Part shown: positions 10,403 through 23,500 of the stretch, piece by piece | Numbering within the stretch: the first letter of the stretch is position 1 | Layout of the letters: every line of letters begins with the position of its first letter | Position numbers and translations under genes: made by a program | The notes under the pieces: model-generated | The model's input: only the letters and a program-made list of their open reading frames with translations | Told to the model about the DNA's origin: nothing | The model's database searches: none | Source: Promerops cafer | Lineage: Eukaryota; Chordata; Aves; Passeriformes; Nectariniidae | Reading direction: 5' to 3' | Length of the DNA stretch: 64,000 nt | Assembly (NCBI GenBank): GCA_013398275.1 | Contig: VZSE01014414.1 | Span: 372,001-436,000, forward strand

Positions 10403-13400
10403 TTTTTCTGCCTTTTGTGTGGTTTAAAATCCTAGACCTCACATTACCCAGGGATTTCCATAGAGCTGGGTACTGAAGGGACATTGTGAATCTGGGTTTA
10501 TATGTTCCTGAGCACAAAAGTACCCATCAGCTGCAGCATCCAAGAGGCTTGAGATCTACTGTCTTTACTGCTGACTCTCTTCTGGGTAAGTGAAGCAATG
10601 ATTCACCTTTTGGACATACTGAGAGGATTAGTTAATGTTTGGGGAAGCATTTTAATGATATGAAGTACGGTAAAAATGCTAAGTATTATTATTGTTCCAC
10701 TTTGTCTTCCACTTAAATATAAAGAGGGATTGTACAGCTACTTCCCAAGTGTCTCCCAAGGGTGTTTCTAAAGCAATTATGCTGGCTGACACTTTAGAGC
10801 CTCAGAAAATGGAAATGATTCAGAGGCTGACCAATCAGCCCCTTTACCAGCAGATGAATCTAACGACTTCAAAGCTATTCATTAAGCAGTACTATGAATT
10901 GATTACATAAATTAGCATGCTGCTGACAAGGCAGGGAAGGGAGGAGAAGACGGCAGAGGAGGCCGACATAACACATCCCTCATTTGGCAAAGACAGTGGT
11001 TATTAGGAGCCCAGAGCTAATGAAAGAGACAGATCCATTAGGCACGTGTCGCTGGAGGGGATTGATTGCTCCCCCTGAAAAAGGGCTGCTCCTCTTGCTA
11101 CTGGAGGATTATATTTGTTCTGGCTTGTTGGTCCAGGGACAACCATCACATTTAACAAAAAAAACCCTGTAGTTTGTAAAGAGAGAGAAGGGAGATGATA
11201 AACTTGCATCAAAACCATTACTGAAATCTTCTGAGCCCAAGCACTGCAAGGCAGGTTGGTGTAGTTGTTACAAGGGAAGATGTGTGAGGAGGATTTCCTG
11301 TCTGAAGCACCTGTATTTGGGAGAATTACAGTCAGAACTATTGGAAACAGACGTTTTTCAGTGGAAACTGACAAAATCTGACTGGTGCAGAACCCGGCCT
11401 TCAAAGAAAACTACTTGGCCAGGTCTAGCACATTGCAAAGTTTATTGCATGGTGCCCTAAGTTCAGTAAGTCTGGACCTAAGGTGGGTCAACCATGAACT
11501 GTCAACATCATCTCTCCAGGCAAAGCAAGCATCACTTCAGAGTGACTGCCTCTGATGAAAACCAGAGAGGGATTGAATAAAACAGTCTGCTTTCAATGTT
11601 TTATCCAATTTCTACATTCAGGACTCTCTGGACAGTCCTGCCAGTATCTCCCTGTTTATTTTAGCCCAGAACATGCCTATGTAACTCCAGCTATAGGCAT
11701 ATCCTTGTATTTTTTTTCAGAAGTAGGTTTTTCATCCGTTGGAGTTGCTTCTCTTCTGCTTTAGGGGAAGATGAGTTGAGTCACGATTTGAGTAATCTCT
11801 AATTAGAAGAGCACAAGTGTGTTGTTCAGCCCTTCAGACCCTCAAGTATATGCTTAAATTAAGCACATGTTGAAGAGCTCTTCTGAATCAGGAGCCTGAG
11901 CGAGCTTGGGCTGAATTTTCTGCTGTATGTTAAAATTGCTGCAATCCATTATTCCAAATGCAGCTTGGGCAACGAAACCAAACAAAAGCTCCTGGAAAAA
12001 TCAACTCTTAAGCAAAACTCACGTTCTGCAGACTCTGCTTGGTGAGTTTGATGCTGCTGTTCGTCTGCAGGAACAAACACCTTGTCATTTGGTGACTGAC
12101 GTTTGTTAAAATATTTTGTTCTCTTCAAAGAAGGAGTTGATCTTCTGTAAAGAAGGAATTACTTGGCAGTTTCATTACCAAAGAGGCACAAATCCTGGAT
12201 GTGACATCCATTCAGATTTCCTCCAAATCTGCAGGAAAATGTTGTTATTTAAAAAGGAAACCAGTTACAAGCTGGAGAGTAAACCTCCCCACAGTTCCGG
12301 ATGGCTTGCTGGTTTCTGCTGGAGGAAAACCTGGGTTTGATGGATCACCAAGAAAATCCATTATGGCAACTGAATGCTGATGGCAGCTGCACCAATTTAG
12401 AACTACTGACTTCTCATGTTCCAGTAAAGAATTCAGCAAGATCAGGAACTACCAGAGCGTCATTAAATCGGGATATTTAATGGGGCAGCTTTGTGCAACA
12501 ATTGAACTTCAGAGAGGATTTTTCTGTCCTTCACCATTGAAGTAATTTGGTGGATTTGTTATTAACCAAGGAAAAAAAAAAAACCAGCTGGGATAGAATA
12601 TCTTGCTAACTCAAGCTACCTCGGGGTTACACAGAGCCTGCTGCATTATGCAGTTGTTCCTTTGCATATTTCATTGGCTCTGGGGAAATATTAAAATTTG
12701 TAATTTCCATATTGCCAGATTATCGTACACTCTCCAGTGATTGTTCTCTCTATTTTTTATAATCTGTCAATTTTCACACTATTTAAAAAGACAATTTGAC
12801 TGCCTTAATGCCAGAAAAATCTCACAGGGTATTTTCTTTCTTTTTCTTTCCTCAGCCTAGGAAAGGCTATTTTTAGGACTAGAAACCTTTCATTACCATC
12901 CATTGAGCACCTTGCCTTGCCATTGCAGATAAACACTAAGCTTAACAGTTTTTAGCCCAGAAAAAAAAAATAAAATTTTGAATCTGCTTCCAGGAAGTTT
13001 TTGGTAAATATCATGTCACAGTGGAGTGCCACATTAATAGAGAGTGTGAAATACAAGTGTGAAGTCTACGATATATCTATACCCTGTGCTTTTATATGTC
13101 ATAATATTTAGTTATCCACAGCTAAGGAACTCACAAGATTCTTGAAGTGCAGTAAGCAACACTTTGCACATTTTACAGACAAGGAGATGGAAAAAATACG
13201 TAAAATAGATGCGATGGCTGGCAGGAGGTGAGGCAGCTCCTCAAGTGCAGCTCCTGGTATTGATTTGCCATCTTCCTGTCCCATGAACAGCCCAGTGCCT
13301 CCAGATATGACTAAAATATGAATGAAATAATAAGGCTGGATGAGGTAAAAGGCTTGATAAGGGGAGATGCAAAGCTTGTCAACAGACGGACGCTTTTTGC

Positions 13401-13559
13401 ACAATAATTAATTGTGGGAATGAAAAGTGGATTTTTCAGTTCCTTTTTGAGTCTCAGTGTCAATATTTGCTCCAGATGAACTGCCATTAAATTTATTTGC
13501 ACAAGAACCTGCTGTTGAGAGGCAGAACAGCAGAAGTGGGTGTCATGAAGACCTGTTTT
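10403..13559. other. Intergenic sequence with possible regulatory stretches
   Basis: No exon or RNA gene was recognised. Two segments have the look of conserved non-coding DNA: about 10690-11120 (homeodomain-like TAAT words, a CCAAT box near 10830 and a CACGTG at 11043-11048) and about 12640-12800 (a near-octamer TTTGCATA and a long AT-rich stretch). This is visual impression only. Confidence 0.4.
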
Positions 13560-13715
13560 GGTGGGTTCTGCCCCATCCCTGGAAACGTTCAAGGCCAGGT
13601 TGGATGGGCCTTGGAGCAACCTGGGGAAGTGGAAGGTCTCCCTGCCCATGGCAGGGGGTTGGAATGAGGAGATCTTTAAGGTCCCTTCCAACCCAAACCA
13701 TTCTGTGATTCTATG
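13560..13715 (+). mobile_element. CR1 LINE fragment, 3' end
   Basis: Shows CCCCATCCCTGGAAACGTTC, AAGGCCAGGTTGGATGGGCC, TTGGAGCAACCTGG, CTGCCCATGGCAGGGGGTTG and a complete tail CCATTCTGTGATTCTATGA. Plus orientation, 5'-truncated. It overlaps several open frames on both strands, none of which is a gene. Confidence 0.95.
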
Positions 13716-15775
13716 AAAATAATAGCAAAATAGCCATGACATTGTGGAAGAAATTGAACTCTTCCCAGTGATGTGCCCCTCTGGTCTGGCTGAAAACACA
13801 CGGCAGGGTCAGAAGCTCTGAGCATCCTTCTAAACAAAGCTCAGTGGAAGACTCACCCTATTCCTGCTATGGAGAAAAAAGTTGTAGAGTCAGAGAATAA
13901 TACACCCATCCAAGCTCTTTCAAGGTTTCATTAGTTCCTAATGGAAACTTTGCAGATGGAGCAGGCAGCAATTAACAATTAACAGCAGTTAACAATTATT
14001 CCTTCAACTTGCTTCCTGCTGGAAAAGGGAGACAATTAAAGTCTCTTATGCTGTCCTTGTTCTTGTCCCTCTCTACCTTGGGAATTGCATTATCAGGGAA
14101 TCATCTTATTTAGCAAAGTGCCTGTTTTGGCTTGTGGTAAATAGTTGCTCCCTTAGGGACAGTTTTTTAGACATGCCTGAAGATATAGCTGAGTACTCCC
14201 TTTTCAGGTTTTTGGGAGACGAAGAGGGAAATCTCATTTCAAAATCATAAAGATTTATTTTTCTTTAATGGAGCAAAAATATAGTGAGCCAAGTTTCTAT
14301 CTAACTGAAAAGTGTGGATATCTGTGCTGTGTAAGACACAATTCTCCTGCTTTGCATGTGGTGTGAAGAAGTGTCTGCCCTTGTCCTTAGGACTGTGGCA
14401 ACTCCTGTTCCTGATTCTAGTGTAAATCCATGTGCAACTGAAAAACATGATGCTTTCCTTCTTTCCATCCCACATGCTTCTTCCTCCCCAACCAAAACAC
14501 TGATTGAAAAGCTTGTAGATCCAGGTAGATAGATTGGGAAAATGAGCCAGCTGAGAGCTTTTCAATGTGGGTTAATCTTTAACCAGATGAATTTCCCAAC
14601 TGTCAAAATATTGATGTGAGCATGAGGGAGAAAGGAGGAGGAACACAGGGAGGGGATGGGACCACTTAGTGAAGCAGGACTTGCTCCCTCTAAAGCCACA
14701 GAGTAACCTTGGCTTGTGGGTTAAGAGCACTGAATTCCTCCTCGTTTACTTTGAGCCACAAAGCTGTATTTAGGTAGTTATGACAAGTAGAAAAAGCACA
14801 GAAGTTAGTACTAACTCCTTCTCCTCCTGTAACTTCTTCACACCCCTCTGCTCAGAAACTACCAACCTGTTTCCATCCAGGACAGGCTGACTGAGGAAGA
14901 GATATTGTGGGATAATACTGCATGACTCACTAACACTGATCTGTGAGTGCAAGAGATCCCCTGTAATTAATCATTTAGAAACAGGCCATTAATACTCCAA
15001 AGACTGTAATTTATACAACTTCTGTCAGATTTGTTATCCAGATCAGAGGATAAAAGATAGGGGTTGCAAGGATCCGAGGAGGAAGCAGCCCACAAATCTT
15101 CACTGCAAGCTCAGCAGTGAGAAAAGCAGCATTAAACTGCTCATCCATCTTAGAGGAGCTGCCTGGACCAGGGTGGTTATCACCCCACACGTCCCTTCAG
15201 AGCCAGAAACAACAAAGGGAGTGTGGATCTCAGTTGTCCCAGAAAGGATAATGGAAGTCTCCATGTCTGGAAGTATTTCAGTGTCTATGGATGCACCTGG
15301 TACAGCCAGGGAAGCTGTGGAGGCAGAAATCCAGGTGGGACGTGAATGAGTTGACACAAAATAGGTGTTTACCACTACCTGGGAGACCTCAAAATGCCAA
15401 GTCTGCTGCTCTAGGAGGGTGTGACTGTTCCTTGGCTTTGCCATTCCATTCATGTCTTGGATGCTCTGGGTTATCATAATCTCCAGCCTTGGCCGGAGTC
15501 AGGTGAGAAACTCTCTGCCCAGGCACCTGAAAATTAAATAACACTTAAAATTATTGCCCTGCTCTGCATTAGTGGCTGCAACCCTCAGCCCTCAGGAGTC
15601 CTGACCAGCCCAGAATTCCCTGTTTTCAGCTTGTATAAGACAAACCTGCCAGAAGGGGTGAGATTTCTCCAGAAAATGCACAATGCTGGATCCTCAAACC
15701 TTTTTCTCTACAGTCCCATCAGCCAGACGTGCCTGCTCTTTTCTGCTCCTGGCCACATCTTAAAACCAGGGTGGT
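13716..15775. other. Intergenic sequence, no gene seen
   Basis: No coding region is supported. A short tandem-like cluster of TTAACAATT words lies at 13968-14000. The rest is unremarkable mixed-composition DNA. Confidence 0.45.
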
Positions 15776-15871
15776 CACAGAATCACAGAATGCTTTGGGT
15801 TGGAAGGGACCTTAAATATCATCCTGTTCCAACCCTCCTGCCATGGGCAGGGATACCTTCCACTGGTGTCA
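15776..15871 (-). mobile_element. CR1 LINE fragment, 3' end, minus orientation
   Basis: TCACAGAATCACAGAATGC, TTTGGGTTGGAAGGGACCTT, GTTCCAACCCTCCTGCCATG and GGCAGGGATACCTTCCACTG are the reverse complement of the CR1 3' end. 5'-truncated. Confidence 0.95.
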
Positions 15872-17821
15872 TCACTTGGTGAAATATCTAAAAGAGGCAC
15901 TACTGAGCTGCAGTGCACTCTCTAAATTAAGATTTCCACCAGTATTTAATCAGCATTGTAAGGTGGTGTCTAGGAAATGTCTAATGACCATTTCTTTCCA
16001 GCTTTGTAGTTTTTCTGAAATGTCACCAAATTTTATTATTATTCCAAAATTTAAAGTCTCCTTCTGTCCACTTCTAAAAATGACCCAAATATCAACTCAA
16101 TTACCTGAACCAAACCTGTCCTTACATGCCTGTCAATAATACTAATAAAAAATTCATCTAATGCTTTTTTGCTTCATGTCTCTATTGCCCTATCAGTAAA
16201 AAATTTAAAGATAGATTTGTCTGAAATAAGTTATAATTGAGAATGTCTTTTCCTATTCTACATGAAGGAGCTCATCTTCAAAGCAATCTGCACAAATCCC
16301 ATTAACAGCAATAACAGAATTTGTGCAAGTAACTCCCCAAACACCACTTTGAACATTAAGCCCTTTACTTAATTCAATATCAGATAAAAAACACGATCTA
16401 AGGCAATGCAAAGACTTGATATTCTGGTTCATGTTTCACAATGGACTGGAGACTCTCACACACAGAGACACATCCAGGCACATTGATGCCACAGTTTAAC
16501 AACTTTAAATGAAAACAGAAAAGCAGCTTCTTATTAAAGGAACTAAATTGGAGGAAAAAAAAAAAGAAAAACGAAAAGAAAAAGCCCCCCAGAATCAGCC
16601 TCAAATAGCAACTTCATTCCCAGAAGAGAAATAAGAGAGAGAAACTTCTTTGAGACCTGTAGACACAATCTTTTCCTCCTCCACCTCATTCTTAACAAAT
16701 ATTTGGGATTGGAATGGTTCTTTTCTACTCTGCTCTCCCACAGACAAATGCAGTGTACTCCCATAAAAATTCAGATTTCACTGAGAAATGCCATGACCAA
16801 GGTACCACCCAGCCACCCTCTTAGGGACACTGTGTTCTCAAGCACTTGAAGGAGGTGGAAGGTTATACATTGACTTTTTAAGTGTGCTAGAGACCCTGGA
16901 TCAGGGAGAAGGAGGAAAGAGATTCCCAGTTTTTCACTGCAACACTGCATGATGCTCAGGATCATCCTGGCCTGCCTCACTGGTTCATGTGAAGAGAAGA
17001 CAGCAGGACTTCACCACTGAAAAAGGATGTATGAATTTATTCCAAGTTCTTGGTTGAAGATATTCTCATTAATGTATTTATCACTCGTAACAATAGAGGT
17101 TAAAAATGAAGTCAAGCTCCAAGGCACCAGCAGTTGTAGATACTGAGCATGCACAGAACAAAATGAGGGGTTTTTCCCTCAATGAGATGATATTTCAGGG
17201 CTTTAATCCAGGCTTATGTAGATCCTTGGAGGCAGAGGTCCTCAGATGATTCAGGTTCCTGTTCTTCTCTCTTCTCACACACTTTTGTGCTTCTCTCTGT
17301 TGTCTTCATGACAGAGCACAAAAACAAGGTGTCAAAGCCTGCCGCTCAGGAGCAGGGCAGAGTGGTTGTGGTTGGGGACCCACTGTGCTCAATCCCTCCT
17401 TGGCCAGGGAAAGTCCTGCTGTGGAGGCTCTGAATAGAAAACTGCACTGGTAAAATGCAATTAAGGTCAATCATACATCCAGGAGCTCAGCAGAGCTTGC
17501 AGTTTTCCTGTGCAAACCTAAAGTTTCGCAGTTGGGATGTCCGAGGTCCTTCCAGCGACGAACAGCAGTGAATTTCAGAGGAATGTTTGCATTTTGATGT
17601 GGTGATCTCCCCCAGCACACCCTTCCCTAGAGACAAGTGTGATCTCACCTTAAACCAGTGGGAACACGATCCCTGATTTCTGAAGGTCCCCAGCTCTCAG
17701 TGACAAGTCCATGAAAGTGATAATAACACTTTCTTCCCGAAAACAGGTCCCTGCCTTTTGCTGGCTGTCATCATGGGAGGCTGCTGATTGCCTTGGCAGA
17801 GAGTCCAGCTTGCTTTCTTTT

Positions 17822-17852
<31 letters not shown>

Positions 17853-20485
17853 NGGGAGGGTCCTTCCCTCCCTCCCTCCCTCCCTCCCAGCTCTGTTCCC
17901 CTCCTCTGCTCTTGCCTCCATCACGACTTCTGCCTCCCCACCTCAGAAATGATAACCACAGTTGCTTCCTTGAAATCTAATCCATCTCAACCATGAATTT
18001 TCTGCTTTTTACTTTTATTAATTGCAGCATTAATCACCAGTCAGACTGGTCTTTTCCAAATGAAATGGCCATTCCATGGCAACATCAGCTCTGTGGTTTT
18101 GCCTGGGAATATCATGCTTCATCATCCAAATGCCATCGCTTTTTTGTTTTATGTGCTGTGGAAGTGCTGGGGAAAGGCTTGTTGCTGGAGGTCTTATTTT
18201 GACACCCATCTGAAGGTCAGGTTAAACAAATGCCAAATAGGAACAGGATTTGTCTAATTGGTCCTGCCTTGGAGAGGGAAACAGTCAACCTGACACCTCA
18301 AGGTGTCCTGCAGCACTATTTTTTCTCTGGTTTTAAGATTTTATGACATATTAGAGAAGACAGCATAATTACAACTTCAGCTGAGATGGAGTTATAAAAT
18401 CAACTTACAGTAATTGAGTACAGACACTACAGCAAGAGGTGTATCAGTCTTAAGTAAATATTGTAGCAGTAGAGGGACTTGGAGAATCATTAAATCTCAC
18501 AGAAAGGCATGAATCTTGAAATTAAAAAAGCAATAAAACTGCTATCAACAGCAGCAGTAGCAGCAACAACATGGTTATTAAAAACAATAATTATTTGCCT
18601 TGAAAGTCAGTCTAGAAACCTTGGGAGTGAAATATAACTACCTGCTTGTTTTGTTCATTCCGCATGCAGGAAATAAAGATGGTGTTTCCTCAGAGTCCTG
18701 AAAATATAACTTTTGTTTTGTAGGTGTTTTTTTACGGGATGGTTGACTACATGTTGGTGTTCACACTTCCATTTACATGACTGCTCGATTGTGTCAACAA
18801 ATCAGATCAAGTATCTAGAAATCTTTCTCAAATTAATTGCACACGAGAAACACTAAAAATGGATGAGTCTTCAAAATCCTGGCCTGTGTTACCAGAAGCA
18901 AGACTGGCTGATAGGTATTTTTTCCCTGAGGGAGTGATATATGGCAACCATATTTCATGTGTTGATCATTAATTTCCAGGAAGTCGGTTGGAGTATCTTA
19001 CCAGGGTTTTACCAAAATCACTTCATATTCTCCAAAAATTAGCTCTTTGCAGAGCTCTGAGTCTTGCCTGAGCTGGGGCAGAAATTTAAAAACCAGTGTC
19101 CAACCTTTGCATTACTTTTAAATGACTATGTAATGAGCTATGGGGAGATAACACGGATTTATTTTCACCTCTGGATCCTGAAGAATATCATAAACCATTC
19201 AAACTTTTGCTCTTTTGGTTTTATGTCGCCGTCAGATTCACCTCAGAATTATTTCCTTTGATAAATCCTTCCCATTCTCTACTTCACCTTTCAGTGAGCT
19301 CTTCCGTGGTCCAGCAGGCCACTTGTCAACACTCAGCAGCACCCAGTGGTCTGATGCTTTATTCCCAAGGCTGTCTGGACAGGTCACTTCACTGACCACC
19401 TGCACTTGTGTCCCTCCCAAAGCCTGGGCTTTAGTACAGTGTCACAAGGAGTCAGACCACGGGACTTTCTGACATTGTAAAACAACAGTTTTTCCATGGC
19501 TTGATTCTTTTTTAAGTCACTCTACCCCCATTTGCTTGCCCATGGTTGTGTTTTTGCCTGATAGAAAATAGCCAGCCTTGGTGAAATTGGAGACACCGTG
19601 GAACATGGAGGGAGAAACTTTCTTTCTCCCCTTTTGCTGTATCCACAAAAGGCATTTAAATAGGATTGATGGAGCAAAACCAGTCACCCAAACACTTGTT
19701 AGCCAATTCTGTGCACTCTTTGCTCGCTTTCTCCCATGCACACATCAATGGATGCTGTCGGGGCGTGCATCACCCTGCTTTCACTGAGCCAGAGGGGATG
19801 GGTGAGGAGACCAGTGGCAAATGCCTGGTAGCCAAGCCAGCCCAAGAGACAGAGATCTTTAGAGAAGGACTCAGGATGCCATCGAGAGGTCTGAAAGGTG
19901 GCAGGACTTGCAAAGCTGGAGTTTAAGCTCAGCACAGCCTGTGAGTGCGGGGAAAACGTCGCACGAGACACGTGGCGCACGCAAGGTTTTGCCTGGCAGA
20001 GCAGGTATGTCTGAAGCCCACCCTCTGGAATTCACAAGCAGCTATTTTTCCCCACTGCAGAATGGCTTCCCCCATCTTCAATGGCTGCTGTGCACCTGGG
20101 GAATTTTTATTTTCTGTCTCCCTACTCCATGTGCTGCGACCCTGCTGTAACTCTCGTCCTGCCACCATCAGCTCCTCTGTCGCTACACCCTCCTCCGCCT
20201 CTTGCTCGCTGAATTATTTTCATTCCTGTCTTTCACCCTGCTCCCATAATTTTCTTAAAATGTCCTTGGATGCTGTTGTGTCTCCTCACCACCCACCACC
20301 TTTCTTGTTTCATGTCCTGCTTCTGGGGAAGAACTTCAAGATGCATAAACCCAAACTTTCAGCTTGGCATCTACGGAGGGCTGAGCCAGGCAGGCCGTGC
20401 TGTACCTCTGGAAGTTTGGGGGCTCAGTGAAGGTAAAACTGATCCAGGCAGCTTGAACACACAGATAAATCAAAACACAGCCCTG
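15872..20485. other. Intergenic sequence downstream of SFMBT2
   Basis: This stretch lies past the inferred end of the SFMBT2 transcript. No exon was recognised on either strand. It contains the composite microsatellite at 17812-17888 and short homopolymer runs (for example A-rich at 16554-16580). Frames of up to 161 codons near 19945-20430 show no protein-like pattern and are treated as chance. Confidence 0.45.
17812..17888. repeat. Composite (CTTT)n / (CCTC)n microsatellite with one N
   Basis: A run of CTTT units from about 17812 to 17852 is followed by a single unresolved base at 17853, then GGGAGGG and a run of CCTC units to about 17888. The N right at the junction suggests that the assembler could not settle the repeat, so its true length is uncertain. 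The Lys/Glu-rich and Ser/Phe-rich frames across it are translations of the repeat, not proteins. Confidence 0.95.
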
Positions 20486-20545
20486 CCAAACAAACAAAAA
20501 AAAACCACTAGGCTGGAGAAATATATGACTTATTGTTACTTTATT
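20486..20545 (-). terminator. SFMBT2: Probable SFMBT2 polyadenylation signal
   Basis: Read on the minus strand, AATAAA (20545-20540) is followed a few bases on by AATAAG, then a space of some 30 nt, then a GT/T-rich element GTGGTTTTTTTTTGTTTGTT (reverse of 20507-20488). A TGTAAA word lies shortly upstream. Hexamer, spacing and downstream element together make a textbook vertebrate poly(A) site, with cleavage expected around 20515-20525. That it serves SFMBT2 is inferred from position and strand: no stronger candidate was noticed on this strand between the stop codon and here, though I did not score every hexamer. Confidence 0.55.
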
Positions 20546-23500
20546 AACAACGTGGTTTACAACTGTTTCAAGTAAAAAGGGATTTCGTTCTGAATAAAAA
20601 TTAAAATATAACTCTGAATATAGATTTTCAATTATTTACATGGAAACATATATACAGAATAGAATCTTACAGCAAACTGACAACATGCCCTTCGCCCTGG
20701 GAACTTCAGAAAGTAAAAACACCAGCATTGATTTATATGTATATATATATACACATACATATACACGCACATATATATACATATATATATACACACATAT
20801 GTATCAACACACCAAAGGGATTATGTACACAAACTTTGAGTCAAAACCTTCAGTACAAACTGGAATGCAAAACAATTCAAAGTTTTCCAACATGCACCAC
20901 CACGAATGGAGCATAACTGCTGGCTGTGGAGCCAATTCCTGCTGTTCCGTGAGAGACAGGAGGGTTTAAGTGCTTGCCTTGTCCCACACAAAGCACATGA
21001 AAAGACTCAACTCCCCTCCAAGGCTGCATTTGAGACTTTTACCTCCCTTGGAACACACAGGACACCCCTGCCTGTGCGTGTGAAAGTGTACCATTCCCCA
21101 GGTGAGCGTTTTCCAAAAAGCACGTCCCTGAAGGCGAAGGCTGCTGGAACAACTTGGCACATCCTGGCCAGGTCTGGCAGAACAGGGACTGGGAAATGGA
21201 ATGCACACATTTACAATTACAAATGGACATTTAAATGTCCATAATCTCCAGTGAGGCTGGAGCAACAAGAAGCAGGTGGGGTGCTCTGGGAATGAGCATT
21301 TTCATCCTGCCACATCACAACACAGAGCAGAGTGTTCTGTATATCCAGAACCTGAACTCAGGTTTTCCTGGGGGAGAGAGCTCAAGTTTTAGCCTGGTAT
21401 TTCCTTCAGAAGTCTGGAAGGTGCAAGAGAAGAGTCTTCAGCCCCAAACACCAGAGGACACACAGGAGCTGGGTACAATGAAAAAAGACTGATTTTCCCT
21501 CCTATCCAACCAACAAGCCTAGAGACATCTGACTCAGATTTCTCGGTCTACACTGGGAAAACAAAATTAGAACCTTTCCACACGTAGCTCTGAGTCTCTT
21601 GCCAGATTCTTTCCCTTCTCTCACCTGGCCCCTGCTGGGACTCAAAAGCCATCTCTGCTGTGAGAAAGGAAAGCTTTCAGGAATGATGCTCACAGACCCC
21701 AGCTGTGCTTCTGTTCTGAGAGGTCCCTCTCCACAAAGACATCTCAAGCCCAGAACTCCACGCTCTCTCCTCTTGAAGCCCTCTCTCCCCTCTCCCACAT
21801 CCTTGGCAGTGATCAAGACTTACCTTTTCACTGCAAAAATTAACACAATCGACTGAAAAAAAAGAAAGGCCACGAGTATTTGTAACTATGACCCAGGTTT
21901 GTGCAGTTCATGTGTCTTCTGCAAGAGAATTCCCATGCATGGCACCGAATCACTGCAAAACCACTCTTACTCTGCAGGACAGCTGACATTTAAAGCACTG
22001 CTGGGCTATAAAATTCTCATCTTTGATGACTGGCTCATATTCTATATGCAGCCATTAACACCATTTACACTTCTTGCTGGAGTATTGTACCAAAGAATAA
22101 ATGAGACCATTAAAGGCTTCTGCTCCTTTATTGGGAGTTCATGAGCACCTAAGGACACAAGCCCTCTCTTGTGAAGTCTGGCAGACTGCAGCTGCATTTC
22201 TGTCTGCTAGGAGAAGGAGGCATTTAAATTTTCTGTTAATTAAGTGCAGACTTTTTGACTTCTGTGTGAGAGAAACTGGTGAAGAATTGGTCCCACAGCC
22301 CACACATCTGTGAGGGCCCTAACACTAACGTCAGCTATTTCTGGATCAAATCCTGAGTAACAGATTCCTTTAGTTCTGGGTCAGCTGATGTGATAAAGAA
22401 TATTATTGAGAGGAAAATATACATGCATCCACATTTTGAATGAATTTTTACATAAACATACTGTATAAACCATATCCAAAACACCCAGGATTGTGGGTGA
22501 AGGAATATTTCTTGAGCGTATCCAAGTTTGAAAGTGTACAGCCACAAGAAAAAAAATCCTAATGCTCAAGATGTTGCAGATTACAGAAAATATTTCCTGG
22601 AGTAAGGAATCAGCTTTGCAATCCCAAGCAATGGAAAATACAGCGTGACATATCTTAGCACCAAAATGGAGCCCTTGGGATTGTATTTATCCACGCATAA
22701 TAAAGCTGGTTTTAATGGTGTTCAGTTGCAGCATGTTGGTCTCTTTTGGCACTTGAATTTGGAAATGACAGGAATACTCTAAGTTCATCATTTTCCAGAT
22801 GCACTGCACCAGAAAAGCACAAAGTAGCTGAAGTGCCCTGATTGTACAGAGCTTCTGAAACATTGAGATGGCACAGCAGCTCTGCCAAATTCGATTTTGT
22901 GCCCTGAAAAGACCAAGGCAGGCTTTAAGGTGACTAAATGTTGATTATGGCAGCCCAGCATTGCCTGGTTTGCCTTCAAAAGGTGGAGATGGAGACACCA
23001 CACAACTGGGACTGCAACAGGCTGAAGGTTAAAGCCAAGGAGTGGTGACTTTCCACTTTATGGCAAATCAGCTGTTTGCCCAGAGTAAAATAAAGGAGTT
23101 TAGGTGTCCCACTGGAAAACTTTTTAAATCCCAGCAGGCATCCAAATACGTCTGCAGGGTGGGTCAGGCCATCTCAGCTAGGACATGTACCTACTGGACA
23201 CTTCACCAAGGACAGGGTGTGCCTGGATTTTGGTGTTTTCTGAGGGCACACAGCATTTTTAGGAGGTTTCTGCACCCTGCAGGACCAAACTATCAAGGGC
23301 TATGGAATATGGATAACACAAAAGAGATGGAAACCCTGAAATCCTCCTCAGATCTGAGAAGCCTTCATGGCTCTGAGAGGTAGGAAAAGCCAGGGTTTGG
23401 TCATCCTGGCAGCTGTGTTTGTGAGCTGAAAAAGGAAGAAAAGCCCTGAAATCAAAGATCATTTTTCTTGAAGAGCATCCATGACAGAAGAAAAAAGGCA

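Noticed and set aside
19945..20430. 161-codon plus-strand open frame
   Set aside because: Composition and lack of any motif fit a chance frame; overlapping frames exist on other readings.
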